In this document: piece by piece, positions 7,981 to 16,911 of the stretch
Numbering within the stretch: position 1 is the stretch's first letter
Layout: each line of letters opens with the position of its first letter
Made by a program: the position numbers and the translations under genes
Notes under the pieces: model-generated
What the model saw: only the letters and a program-made list of their open reading frames with translations
Databases searched by the model: none
Told to the model about the DNA's origin: nothing
Virus record (IMG/VR): IMGVR_UViG_3300022072_000072
Span: 1-32,526 of that record
Reading direction: 5' to 3' (one strand)
DNA: 32,526 bases
From: a virus

Positions 7981-9798
7981 ATGGGAAAAGGTATTGCATA
8001 TTCAAGTAGAAACTTTGCTGATGTAAGAACGGAACTAATAGATTTCGTAAAACAATATTATCCAGATATCTTATCGGATTTTAACGATGCCTCTATTGGT
8101 ATGTTATTAATTGAGTTAAATGCTGCGGTAAGTGATATGCTTTCGGTAAACACCGATAGAATGTTTCAAGAAACGCAAATTGACTACGCTCAACAAAGAA
8201 GTTCTATATTATCAATGGCTAGGACATTTGGACTTAAAATACCAGCTAAAAGACCTTCAATTAGTATTGTAGACTTTTCAGTTACAGTGCCAGTTTTTGG
8301 TGACTCATTCGATGTTCGATACGCTCCAATTATTAGAGTTGGTGCACAAGTAGGTGGCGGTGGAAAGGTTTTTGAAACAGTAGATGACGTTGACTTCTCT
8401 AGTCCATTTACAACTGGAGGTTTACCTAATAGACTTATAATACCAAATTTAGACAGCAATAATAATATAATCAATTATACTTTAACTAAAAGGGAAATCG
8501 TTTTAAACGGTGTAACTAAAACATTTAAAAAAACAATATCATCCGCTGATGTAATTCCATTTTATGAAATAGTGTTACCAGATAATGATGTTCTATCTAT
8601 TAGTTCAATCATTACTAAAAATGGTACTAATTATACAACTGAACCAACTATCGATGAATTTCTTAATTTTGATAATAGATGGTTTGAAGTTGACGCTTTA
8701 GCTGAAGATACAAAATTTATTGAAGATGTTAACGCAGTTTCAGATAATTCAGGTGTAAACCCAGGTAAATGGGTTAGAATATCAAGGAAGTTTATTAAAG
8801 AATATACTGATAATGGGTTTATTAAACTAATTTTTGGTGGTGGAACTAACGATGTAACTTCATTAGAAGAATTTAACGTTGATAATTCATTAACTGATAG
8901 AATTGGTGATTTTATAAATAACCTATCTTTAGGGGAAACACTTAAATCTAATACAACCCTATTCATACAATATAGAGTTGGTGGTGGTGCTAACACAAAT
9001 TTAGGTTCTAACACTATTAATACAACTAGTTTGATTAATATGTTTGTTAATGGCCCTGTTGACTCAAATAATAAATCAGTTAGACAATCACTGGCGGTAA
9101 ATAACCCAGTACCAGCTTTAGGTGGTAGGGATGAACCTTCAATAGAAGAAGTTAGAAATTTAGTGAGGTATAATTTTGCATCACAAAATAGGGCTGTTAC
9201 AATTAAAGATTATCAAGCTAGAATTAGTCTAATGCCAGGTGAATTTGGGGTTCCATTTAGAAGTGGTGTGTTTGAAGAACAAAATAAAATATTGATTTAT
9301 ATATTAGGGTTAGACTCTAATAGTAGGTTAACTAACTCATCAACAAGTACATTAAAAACTAATATATCTAATTATTTAGCTGATTATAGAATGTTAAATG
9401 ATTACGTGGTAATTGCTGATGGTCAAATAGTAAATTTAGCTTTTGAATTTGATTTGTTGGTGGAAAAAGATTACCCACAATCTCAAATTATATCTAATGT
9501 GATATCAAGAGTTAAAGAATTCGTAGACATTAATAAGCGTCATATGGGTGAAAATATATATTTGGGTCAATTAATAGAAAATGTAAATAATGTTGGTGGT
9601 GTAACTAACGTAATTGATATTAGAGTTTTTAATAAAGTCGGTGAAGGTAAATATTCGATGAATGAGGTTGAACAACCTTATGAAGATGAAGCAACAAAAC
9701 AAATTAGAATTTCAGATGAATATACTTTATTCGGAAATCCTAAGAGTATGTTTGAAGTTCGTTTCCCAGAGAAGGACATCACTGTTAGAGTAAAATAA
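7981..9798 (+). CDS. 6: gp6-like baseplate wedge protein (Baseplate_J family)
   Basis: A 605-residue homologue of T4 gp6 / P2 gpJ, the wedge protein that dimerises around the baseplate and links wedges into the inner ring. The N-terminus (RNFADVRTELIDFVKQYYPD, then FNDASIGMLLIELNAAVSDML) is the typical gp6/gpJ helical start. The central region is beta-rich. Residues 381-416 include DEPSIEEVRNLVRYNFASQN and then RAVTIKDYQAR, the diagnostic baseplate-J segment. The C-terminal part (to about 605) has the ferredoxin-like repeats seen in the family. T4 gp6 is about 660 residues. It follows gp25 as in many contractile tails and ends 5 bases before a small membrane protein gene. Confidence 0.9.
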   Translation: MGKGIAYSSRNFADVRTELIDFVKQYYPDILSDFNDASIGMLLIELNAAVSDMLSVNTDRMFQETQIDYAQQRSSILSMARTFGLKIPAKRPSISIVDFSVTVPVFGDSFDVRYAPIIRVGAQVGGGGKVFETVDDVDFSSPFTTGGLPNRLIIPNLDSNNNIINYTLTKREIVLNGVTKTFKKTISSADVIPFYEIVLPDNDVLSISSIITKNGTNYTTEPTIDEFLNFDNRWFEVDALAEDTKFIEDVNAVSDNSGVNPGKWVRISRKFIKEYTDNGFIKLIFGGGTNDVTSLEEFNVDNSLTDRIGDFINNLSLGETLKSNTTLFIQYRVGGGANTNLGSNTINTTSLINMFVNGPVDSNNKSVRQSLAVNNPVPALGGRDEPSIEEVRNLVRYNFASQNRAVTIKDYQARISLMPGEFGVPFRSGVFEEQNKILIYILGLDSNSRLTNSSTSTLKTNISNYLADYRMLNDYVVIADGQIVNLAFEFDLLVEKDYPQSQIISNVISRVKEFVDINKRHMGENIYLGQLIENVNNVGGVTNVIDIRVFNKVGEGKYSMNEVEQPYEDEATKQIRISDEYTLFGNPKSMFEVRFPEKDITVRVK

Positions 9799-9803
9799 AA
9801 AAT

Positions 9804-10130
9804 ATGGGTTGTGGATGTAAAGGTGATAAAAAATCACCAAATTTAGTAAACGAAGAAACTGGTGAATTAAACATAAAAGGTAAATTACTTAAAATACCTA
9901 TGGCATTCGCTTTGACTTTATTAATGATTATTTTATCACCATTTTTGGTGGTATTAGTGTGGTGGATAGCAATCAAATCAATCTTTGGTAGCAATTCAGA
10001 TATAGTTAATTTAGTTTTAAGTAACTTTAAGAAAAAAATGGTCGTTGATAAAAATAATGAACCAAACATAGAAGAACTTGATTTTAATGAAGACGATTAT
10101 GAAATCGTAGGTGTAGATATAATAAAATAA
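9804..10130 (+). CDS. Small single-span membrane protein in the baseplate cluster
   Basis: A 108-residue protein with an N-terminal CxC motif (MGCGCKGDKK), a hydrophobic stretch at about residues 33-58 (including LTLLMIILSPFLVVLVWW) and an acidic, soluble C-terminal tail. I do not recognise a family. The span is long enough for one transmembrane helix. There is no lipobox or cleavable signal sequence. It lies 5 bases after the gp6-like gene, and its stop overlaps the next start in TAATG, so it is translated with the wedge proteins. It could be a minor baseplate component that enters the host membrane on injection, a lysis/holin-like protein, or an assembly factor. The sequence does not decide. 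Confidence 0.75.
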   Translation: MGCGCKGDKKSPNLVNEETGELNIKGKLLKIPMAFALTLLMIILSPFLVVLVWWIAIKSIFGSNSDIVNLVLSNFKKKMVVDKNNEPNIEELDFNEDDYEIVGVDIIK

Positions 10131-13100
10131 TGTCAAATAATATAAGAATACGTACTAACCCTAACGGTGGTGATACCCATTTAAAAGTTCAATTAAATCA
10201 AGATTTTGATTTTCTTGAAATTTTATCTTTAAAGATATCGCAAGAGGATGTATATCGTAGTTTTTATTCAGATTATGGTGTTGTCGTTGGTAGAGTTATA
10301 ATGAATAGTGGTGTTGGAGTTCCCAACGCTAGGATTTCTGTTTTCATACCCTTAACTGATGAAGATGCTGAAAACTCTGAACTTAAAAGTATTTACCCAT
10401 ACCAAGATTTACAAGATTTAAACTCAGATGGTGTAAGGTATAATACATTACCTAAAGATGCCCAAGGTGTGTGTCATGCACCAATAGGTACTTTCCCAAC
10501 CAAAAGAGAGTTAGTGGATAACGAATCTCTTTTAGAAGTTTTTGAAAAATACTATAAATATACAACAACTACAAACGGTGCTGGTGATTTTATGTTATTT
10601 GGTGTGCCAGTTGGTAATCACACATTAAACATTGACGTTGATTTATCTGACATTGGTATTTTCTCACAAAGACCGTATGATTTTATAGAACAAGGTAATC
10701 CAAAAAAATTATTTGAATCTCCAACTAAATTTAAAACCAACACAAATCTAAATAATCTTACACAAGTAAAAAATAGACAAGTTGGTGTTAATGTCATCCC
10801 ATTTTGGGGTGAGAATAACGCTAGTGAAGTAGGTATATCTAGAATTGATGTTGATTTAAATTATAATATAACACCCAATGCAATTTTCATTGGCTCAATA
10901 TTCGGTGATAACGAAAAAAATAGTGTAAATAAAAACTGTAGACCTAGAAAAAAAATGGGTAAAGTTTGTGAGATGGGAGAAGGTGAGGGTTCTATTCAAA
11001 TGCTAAGAAAAACTTTATATGGGGGAAATGAAAGGTATGATGTTGAAGGTGGTAGAGTTATAACTGATAAAGGAACTTGGGCTTATCAAATACCAATGAA
11101 TTTAGATTACGTCGTTACAGATGAATTTGGTAACCTAAGCCCTACGGATGACCCAACTAAGGGGATACCAACTAGAACTAATGTTAGGTTTAAAGTAAAT
11201 TTAGACCAAACTGGTGGTGAAAGTAGATTAAGGAGTAGAGCCAATTATCTAATACCACATAATCCAGAAAATAATAGTGAAGTTGATTATAGTTTTGATG
11301 AAAGTACACCTGATATTCATTTTAGAGAATTATATTGGAATAAAATTTATACAGTTAGAAATCACATTGCTAGATTTCAAAAAAGTGTTGGTGTCGAGAA
11401 TAGAAATTTTATTGGGTTTAAGGATGTTGATGATTGTGTAGGGGTTAAAACACCGTTACCATTTAATAAAATGGACACTGATTTTAATCCATTATATGTG
11501 GTAGTATGTGTAATAGTGTCAATAATATTAGAAATCATTGAACTTTTAAATGGTATAATTAAACTTAAGATTTTTATAGTAGGGAGAGTTTGTAAATTTT
11601 TAAACATTGGATGTGTATCAATCAATTGTAATGGTCTTCCATATTCCCCTGGATGTAGTAGTAAATGTGGTAATTCAGGCAACAATAATACAGGTGATGC
11701 ATTAGATTGTTTTCAAATAGCATTAGCTACTGCTTTAAATATTTTTAAATTTGATTTTTATAATGAATGGTTAAATGGGTCATTATATTCATTTTTATTT
11801 AAATATAAAAAACTTAAAAATTCAGACCCAAAATTTTGTGGTGATGGTAATGGGGATAATAATAATCACATTTTAAATACAAATGCACCAGGTAGTGACA
11901 CAAAAACTCCAGAACAATCAGAAATAGAAGAAGGGGTGATTGCTAGTTATGAAGGTGAGTTATTTTATAAACCCTTAACCGAAAAGGGTCATAAATTTTA
12001 TAGTACTGATTTATATAATTTAGGTGCAGTATTTCCGTGTGATTGGCAAGAAAAGCCTAAGATTCAAACTGAATTGATTGGCACAACTTATCAAATACCA
12101 CCATTAACAAAAGATGGTGATAAAATAAAAGAAAATGATGTCACACCAATTGACGGTTTATTATTTGATTTAAATTGTCTTAAAGCTAATGCTGGTCGAA
12201 CGCAATCTACAAGTATTCGAAGAATTTGTGAAATTGGTGTTGGGTTAGATGAATATCAAATTAACGACCCAAATGATGATAGTGATGATATACCAAACAA
12301 TAGGGAAATTGATAATGATGACATTGATAACACACTATTAAGAAGTAATTTAATTAAATTAAATGACGTTAATTATTATAATTTTAGTGTAGATAATATT
12401 GATTCAAATTTTAAGGATGGGCCTGAATATGAAACTTATAGGGGTAAAAAAGTTGTTGCTGGTATAACACAATTTTTCGGTAATTCATTTTATTTCTATT
12501 TTGGTACACAACCAAATAATGGTGCAATTGAATTAATGAATTCAAAGTATTTTACATCGTGTAGTAAAATAATTAAAAACGATATAATAATTACAGGTAA
12601 TATAACTGGTGATACTAATAGTAGTATTGATATTAATAACGGTAGTATTGAGGTGATTGTTAATGGTGGTACCCCAGAATATTTTTATGAATGGTATGAC
12701 AGTAATAATAATATTTTACCAAATGGAAGTGGTATTGGTGTTAATGTAGTTACTGGTTTAGCTGGTGGAAGTTATTATGTTATTGTGACTGATAAATGTG
12801 ATGAATTAAGTAGCACGAGAGATGAATGTGAGGGTAAACAAATTAAAAAAACGTTTGTAGTAAATGGTTTACTAGAATTATCGGTTGATGTATCTACTAT
12901 TAATGCTACTAGTTCATCTAGTTTAGATGGGGGAATGATATTCAATGTAATTGAGGGAGGTGTGTCACCATATGAGGTTTCAATTATAGGTCGAAGTCCA
13001 ATTGTATTTAATGAGACATTTAATGACATTGTATATTCATTAAATGTTGGTGAATTAGGTGTTGGTTTATATGATGTTGTTGTTAAAGATAGCAACATAC

Positions 13101-13621
13101 CAATTGATGATAAATCACTTGTGGTGGAAATTACAGTACCAAGTACATTAGAGATAATTAATTTTAACCCCACAAACACTAGTTGTTATGATTTTGATGA
13201 TGGTTCAATTATATTCCAAGTTATAGGTGGTACTCCAGAATATAACATTATTTTAAAGGATGGTAATGGTATAAATTACTCAGTAAATGAAAGTGCTAAT
13301 AACACATATAAATACAATGATTTACCAAGTAATACTTATTCATTAAGTATTGTGGACACACTTAGTCAAACTTTTGACAAAACAATAACCTTGACTAAAC
13401 CTAATGAATTAGTGTTATCAGCAATTAATCTAAAATATGGGGATTACAAATATACATGTACAAATACATTATCGGGTGTTCAATACAACTTAGAAGATGA
13501 CTTAAGTGTCACGGTAGATACGTTTGTCGGTGGTGGTACCATTATTAGGACCATAACCACAGCCAACATGTCGGGATATCAAGTTGTTAGTGAATTTGGT
13601 TGTGGAAGTAATATTTTATAA
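10130..13621 (+). CDS. Large baseplate-region protein with SprB-like repeats
   Basis: A 1163-residue putative virion protein, not matched to a named T4 gene. Residues 48-75 (VVVGRVIMNSGVGVPNARIS) and 145-172 (TNGAGDFMLFGVPVGNHTL) together read as a carboxypeptidase-regulatory-like beta sandwich split by an insertion. Residues 454-492 are strongly hydrophobic (YVVVCVIVSIILEII onward), followed by a cysteine-rich part (C495-C513). Three C-terminal units (837-890, 934-990, 1017-1080) have the pattern of SprB repeats: a GSI or GGM strand, GGTPEY or GGVSPY, then an L-x-x-G/N-x-Y-x-V-x-D strand. Its place after gp6 suggests the gp7/gp10 region of T4, a wedge or peripheral baseplate protein. The gene starts within TAATG of the previous stop. 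The structural role is inferred; the domain likenesses are by eye. Confidence 0.8.
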   Translation: MSNNIRIRTNPNGGDTHLKVQLNQDFDFLEILSLKISQEDVYRSFYSDYGVVVGRVIMNSGVGVPNARISVFIPLTDEDAENSELKSIYPYQDLQDLNSDGVRYNTLPKDAQGVCHAPIGTFPTKRELVDNESLLEVFEKYYKYTTTTNGAGDFMLFGVPVGNHTLNIDVDLSDIGIFSQRPYDFIEQGNPKKLFESPTKFKTNTNLNNLTQVKNRQVGVNVIPFWGENNASEVGISRIDVDLNYNITPNAIFIGSIFGDNEKNSVNKNCRPRKKMGKVCEMGEGEGSIQMLRKTLYGGNERYDVEGGRVITDKGTWAYQIPMNLDYVVTDEFGNLSPTDDPTKGIPTRTNVRFKVNLDQTGGESRLRSRANYLIPHNPENNSEVDYSFDESTPDIHFRELYWNKIYTVRNHIARFQKSVGVENRNFIGFKDVDDCVGVKTPLPFNKMDTDFNPLYVVVCVIVSIILEIIELLNGIIKLKIFIVGRVCKFLNIGCVSINCNGLPYSPGCSSKCGNSGNNNTGDALDCFQIALATALNIFKFDFYNEWLNGSLYSFLFKYKKLKNSDPKFCGDGNGDNNNHILNTNAPGSDTKTPEQSEIEEGVIASYEGELFYKPLTEKGHKFYSTDLYNLGAVFPCDWQEKPKIQTELIGTTYQIPPLTKDGDKIKENDVTPIDGLLFDLNCLKANAGRTQSTSIRRICEIGVGLDEYQINDPNDDSDDIPNNREIDNDDIDNTLLRSNLIKLNDVNYYNFSVDNIDSNFKDGPEYETYRGKKVVAGITQFFGNSFYFYFGTQPNNGAIELMNSKYFTSCSKIIKNDIIITGNITGDTNSSIDINNGSIEVIVNGGTPEYFYEWYDSNNNILPNGSGIGVNVVTGLAGGSYYVIVTDKCDELSSTRDECEGKQIKKTFVVNGLLELSVDVSTINATSSSSLDGGMIFNVIEGGVSPYEVSIIGRSPIVFNETFNDIVYSLNVGELGVGLYDVVVKDSNIPIDDKSLVVEITVPSTLEIINFNPTNTSCYDFDDGSIIFQVIGGTPEYNIILKDGNGINYSVNESANNTYKYNDLPSNTYSLSIVDTLSQTFDKTITLTKPNELVLSAINLKYGDYKYTCTNTLSGVQYNLEDDLSVTVDTFVGGGTIIRTITTANMSGYQVVSEFGCGSNIL
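11489..11605 (+). other. Hydrophobic segment within the 1163-residue protein
   Basis: Residues 454-492 contain about 39 mostly hydrophobic residues, broken by E468, E471, K478 and K480. It could form one or two short membrane helices or a buried coiled bundle. It is followed by a Cys-rich, Gly/Asn-rich stretch. Confidence 0.5.
12638..13369 (+). repeat. Three SprB-like repeats (protein level)
   Basis: Residues 837-1080 of the 1163-residue protein hold three degenerate units of about 55-65 residues. Each begins with a GS/GG-I-x-F/V strand, has GG(T/V)(P/S)PEY or similar, and ends with a G/N-x-Y-x-(V/L)-x-(V/I)-x-D strand. This is the pattern of the SprB repeat of Bacteroidota gliding adhesins. 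The units are diverged at DNA level, so the array is old. Confidence 0.6.
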
Positions 13622-13623
13622 TA

Positions 13624-15333
13624 ATGATGGATAAAAGAAAATATAGGTTAAATAATGCATCATCACAAATAGCTGTGAATGAGGATACCTTTGATAAAAT
13701 TAATATTGAATCAAATAGTAGGCTTTTACCAGTTGGTGAAACGAATAAAATTATTAATCTAGGTGAGCAATTTAATAAAGAGCGACAAGATTCAAAATAT
13801 TATAGAATTACAGGTGCATTCAATACACTATTTAATAATGTATTATTTAATATGAATGGTAAAAATAGTTGGTCATCGTTTAACCAAAGCTCATTTAAAG
13901 ACGGAAGTTTAAGTAATGACGAAGATTTAACATATGAAGAATCCATTACTAAACATTTAAAAGAAAATAATGGTTGGTTTGGTTATTTAGACCCAACACC
14001 CGCTAAATCTTCATTGTGTAGTTGGGTTGATATGGAACCTAATCGAAATTTATTTTCTTTAGCACCAAAGAATGGTGTTAAAAATTGGGAAATAACCATT
14101 TCATACCCATCTTATATAGATACGATAACTAAATCACCTGGTAATTCTAATCACGAAATAGTTAGGGGTGGGTTAATATTAATAAATGTTGTTGTTTCAG
14201 TTATTGGTAATAGAAATATGTTGACATTCACAACACCCGTTAAACATAATTTAAACCAAGGTGACGCTGTTGAAATAAATGGTTTGGAGATATTAGGTGA
14301 CTCAGGGTCAATAAGCCCTTACAATGGTCAATACAGTGTAATTAGGTTAGGTAAAGATAATGGTGATGATAAAGATTATTATTTTAGTGTAGATATAGGT
14401 GAGTTAGTTGGTGTTAGCACTAAGTCAAGGATGGCAAAAGTAGTGAATGGTAAAAAATCGTTATACTACGTTAGAGTTTTTAAAAAAGTAACAGTAAAAG
14501 GTGGGAAAGAAATTGAAGATGACGATTATGAGGTACACCCACTTGCATTTAGCCAAACAATTTATGAAGATAAAGAATGTCAATTTGTTTTTAATGAAGA
14601 TATTGATATTACTAACCTCGTTGATAACTTAGGTAGGCCATTAAGTGAATTATACTTAACTATCATTAAAACTGATAGCGATAATACCTTTACACCAGTT
14701 AAATCTGGCGTTAAAATGCCGCTATCAACTAATATTAGTAAAAGGGCGTTATCCAATATTAATAAAATAACGAATGATTCATTAAATAGTGATATTGAAA
14801 TTGAAAGTAATGTTATAATAGATAATGATTTATTTTATGGTGATGTAGTAGAATATAATTTACTTGAATTTAAGGAAACGGTTTTAGGTGATGTATACCA
14901 CACATTTAACACTATTGATAGAGAAAGTGATGGTGGTTCTGTAGCTGGTAAAGCTTTAGGTATAAGACATGAGGGGTATATGTATAAGCCACATCATAAA
15001 ATAGAAATTAGAAAATATTCTAATTATGTTGAAGAAGGTTTATTCAATACATTAGATAGACCAAAATATTCAAAATATGTTGGAACTAGAGAAGGTGGTA
15101 GATATTTATGGAGGGATTTATTAGATATTGGGTTAAATGATACACAAGAAACGTATTTGGATTACCCATTTTTAAATGGGTCACATTATATAAATAAATG
15201 TATTAACTTACCATTATTTAGACAAGACCCATTCGGTTTTTATGGGTTAAAATGGAATTCGTATCCAGCGGATGCTTCAGGAACTCCTATGGAAGATAAT
15301 ACAATAATAAAAAATTCACAAGATGTCTGTTAA
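13624..15333 (+). CDS. Putative baseplate/tail structural protein, 569 residues
   Basis: I do not recognise a named family. The protein is soluble and beta-rich. It has a segment TPVKHNLNQGDAVEING (204-220) followed by YNGQYSV (233-239), the H-N-L-x-x-G-D-x-V-x-I ... NGxYxV pattern of beta-sandwich domains common in phage virion proteins. Aromatic and Gly-rich C-terminal motifs (FRQDPFGFYGLKWNSYP) follow. There are no membrane segments or signal peptide. It begins 2 bases after the preceding stop (ATGATG, either possible) and its last 11 bases overlap the next gene, indicating translational coupling within the late operon. Position after gp6 and the 1163-residue protein makes a wedge role such as gp8 possible, but no gp8 motif is visible. 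Confidence 0.75.
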   Translation: MMDKRKYRLNNASSQIAVNEDTFDKINIESNSRLLPVGETNKIINLGEQFNKERQDSKYYRITGAFNTLFNNVLFNMNGKNSWSSFNQSSFKDGSLSNDEDLTYEESITKHLKENNGWFGYLDPTPAKSSLCSWVDMEPNRNLFSLAPKNGVKNWEITISYPSYIDTITKSPGNSNHEIVRGGLILINVVVSVIGNRNMLTFTTPVKHNLNQGDAVEINGLEILGDSGSISPYNGQYSVIRLGKDNGDDKDYYFSVDIGELVGVSTKSRMAKVVNGKKSLYYVRVFKKVTVKGGKEIEDDDYEVHPLAFSQTIYEDKECQFVFNEDIDITNLVDNLGRPLSELYLTIIKTDSDNTFTPVKSGVKMPLSTNISKRALSNINKITNDSLNSDIEIESNVIIDNDLFYGDVVEYNLLEFKETVLGDVYHTFNTIDRESDGGSVAGKALGIRHEGYMYKPHHKIEIRKYSNYVEEGLFNTLDRPKYSKYVGTREGGRYLWRDLLDIGLNDTQETYLDYPFLNGSHYINKCINLPLFRQDPFGFYGLKWNSYPADASGTPMEDNTIIKNSQDVC

Positions 15334-16156
15334 TAAATTTAAAATAAGAATAGGTGATTTTGATAAGGATAATAATCTAAAAATTCCATTATCATTAGAT
15401 TTTAGCTCTGCTGACCAATTAGAGGTAGTTAATAAGGAATTCATCTCTGTTGAAACTGAAAAGGCTATCAACCCAATTATTGATTATGATAAAGTCAGGT
15501 TCACGCCAATTAAAGCAAATCAAGTTGATTTAGTTAAAGATTTAAAAATTAATTTAAATTTCTTAAATAGTAGTGGGTCTTACAATAATATAACACATTA
15601 TAGTGATATTGGTTTTACTGATGACGATATTAAATTCAAAAAGAATAAATTTTTAAATTCATTCTTAAAACTTAGTTTTTATGATTCAGATGCGCCAACA
15701 AATCAAAATTTAGTTTCAATAGTTACGATATTTTCTAAAGTCACACAAAGTGATGTAAAACCCTTATCAGTTGTAGGTGGTGGTTTACCAAATAACGCTA
15801 ACAAATTTATTGTTAGGTATTTATTAAATAACCCAGTAACAACCCCAGAAGGTTTTGCGGAAGGGTTTTATTTATACCATTTTAAAAGTGATTTAGAAAC
15901 ACCTGATAATGGTATTAATTTATATATGAGAGCTGAATTTAATAATGCGGCTACAGGTAAAATAACAAAATTTATAACAACAAATGAGTTATTAAATATT
16001 AATTCATTGATTAAAAAGTTACATACAAAATATTTATTAACAAGGGATACTACTGGTTATTTTTATTCATTAGACCCATCATATAATAATGCAACTAATA
16101 TAACTGAAACAGGGACTGGTGTGACATTAGATTTATTTGAAATAAGAGTTGAATAA
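15323..16156 (+). CDS. Putative structural protein, 277 residues
   Basis: Unrecognised. The start overlaps the previous gene by 11 bases and the stop shares its last A with the next ATG (TAATG), so it is embedded in a co-translated set. The product is soluble, beta-rich and without cysteine. It has an opening KFKIRIGDFDKDNNLKIPLS that resembles the openings of adjacent late proteins (short basic strand, then an acidic turn). A segment LSFYDSDAPTNQNLVSIVTI (124-143) and a C-terminal aromatic/acidic strand LDLFEIRVE are visible. A tail or baseplate role is inferred from position only. Confidence 0.7.
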   Translation: MSVNKFKIRIGDFDKDNNLKIPLSLDFSSADQLEVVNKEFISVETEKAINPIIDYDKVRFTPIKANQVDLVKDLKINLNFLNSSGSYNNITHYSDIGFTDDDIKFKKNKFLNSFLKLSFYDSDAPTNQNLVSIVTIFSKVTQSDVKPLSVVGGGLPNNANKFIVRYLLNNPVTTPEGFAEGFYLYHFKSDLETPDNGINLYMRAEFNNAATGKITKFITTNELLNINSLIKKLHTKYLLTRDTTGYFYSLDPSYNNATNITETGTGVTLDLFEIRVE

Positions 16157-16899
16157 TGGAAATTATAAAAAGAAAAATATTAATCAATGATTTGGGTGAA
16201 AATATTTATTTTAAAATAAATATTTCTCAATCAATTGATAACATGGGTTTAATGACTGACATGCCATTTGATGGTAGTTGCATTACTCAATGTACTATTG
16301 GTTCAGACCCATTAATATTTATGAATGAGGGGATTAGTAGCGTTTGGTATAAACAAGGTGGTAAAGTAGTTTATGGTAGTGATTCTAAATTGAATCAACT
16401 AAAATCATACGATAAAAATGAAGTTTATAAATTAAATTTTAATATAAAAAGTGAGAGCTATGGAGATTTCCAATCACCATCAGTCAGGAATATTAATGGA
16501 GTTGACAAGGTGACTAAGATTGACGGTGATAACATTATTTATGTATTAAATGCAAAAAGAGACCTCACAATTGGTACTAGTCAACAATCTACTGGTATGT
16601 TATATGAAGATAACCCAGAAACGCCTTTAGATTTACCAAAGGAATTAGATAATGAAATAACAACAACTAGGGTTGAATATACTGGTGAAGGTTGGAATGA
16701 AACTAATACGTCATTAGAACCACAAATACAAGAAGATTATTTATTAGGTATCATTAGTGAACCAGAAGTGGAAACTGATGTATTTATAGATAGAAGCACC
16801 TTTAGTGTTTTAGATAAACATTTAAGATTATCTGAAATTGAAAGCCTAGACCATTTGACAAGATATGGTAATGGGTTTTATAATATTAATAGAAATTAA
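16156..16899 (+). CDS. Putative structural protein, 247 residues
   Basis: Unrecognised. It starts in a TAATG overlap with the preceding gene and ends 12 bases before the next. The N-terminus KRKILINDLGENIYFKINIS parallels the opening of the 277-residue neighbour, hinting that the two could be related or form a hetero-complex. The sequence is hydrophilic with Gly/Asn/Asp-rich loops and two isolated cysteines near residue 40 (SCITQC). No enzyme motif or membrane segment is present. Role as a late virion component is inferred from the operon. Confidence 0.68.
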   Translation: MEIIKRKILINDLGENIYFKINISQSIDNMGLMTDMPFDGSCITQCTIGSDPLIFMNEGISSVWYKQGGKVVYGSDSKLNQLKSYDKNEVYKLNFNIKSESYGDFQSPSVRNINGVDKVTKIDGDNIIYVLNAKRDLTIGTSQQSTGMLYEDNPETPLDLPKELDNEITTTRVEYTGEGWNETNTSLEPQIQEDYLLGIISEPEVETDVFIDRSTFSVLDKHLRLSEIESLDHLTRYGNGFYNINRN

Positions 16900-16911
16900 A
16901 AAATAATAATT

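Noticed and set aside
8631-9014. Reverse-strand open frame of 127 codons in the gp6-like gene
   Set aside because: It is antisense to a well-supported baseplate gene, with no homology signal.
12775-13179. Reverse-strand open frame of 134 codons
   Set aside because: It lies wholly within the SprB-like coding region of the forward gene, has low-complexity composition and no separate leader. It is an antisense shadow.
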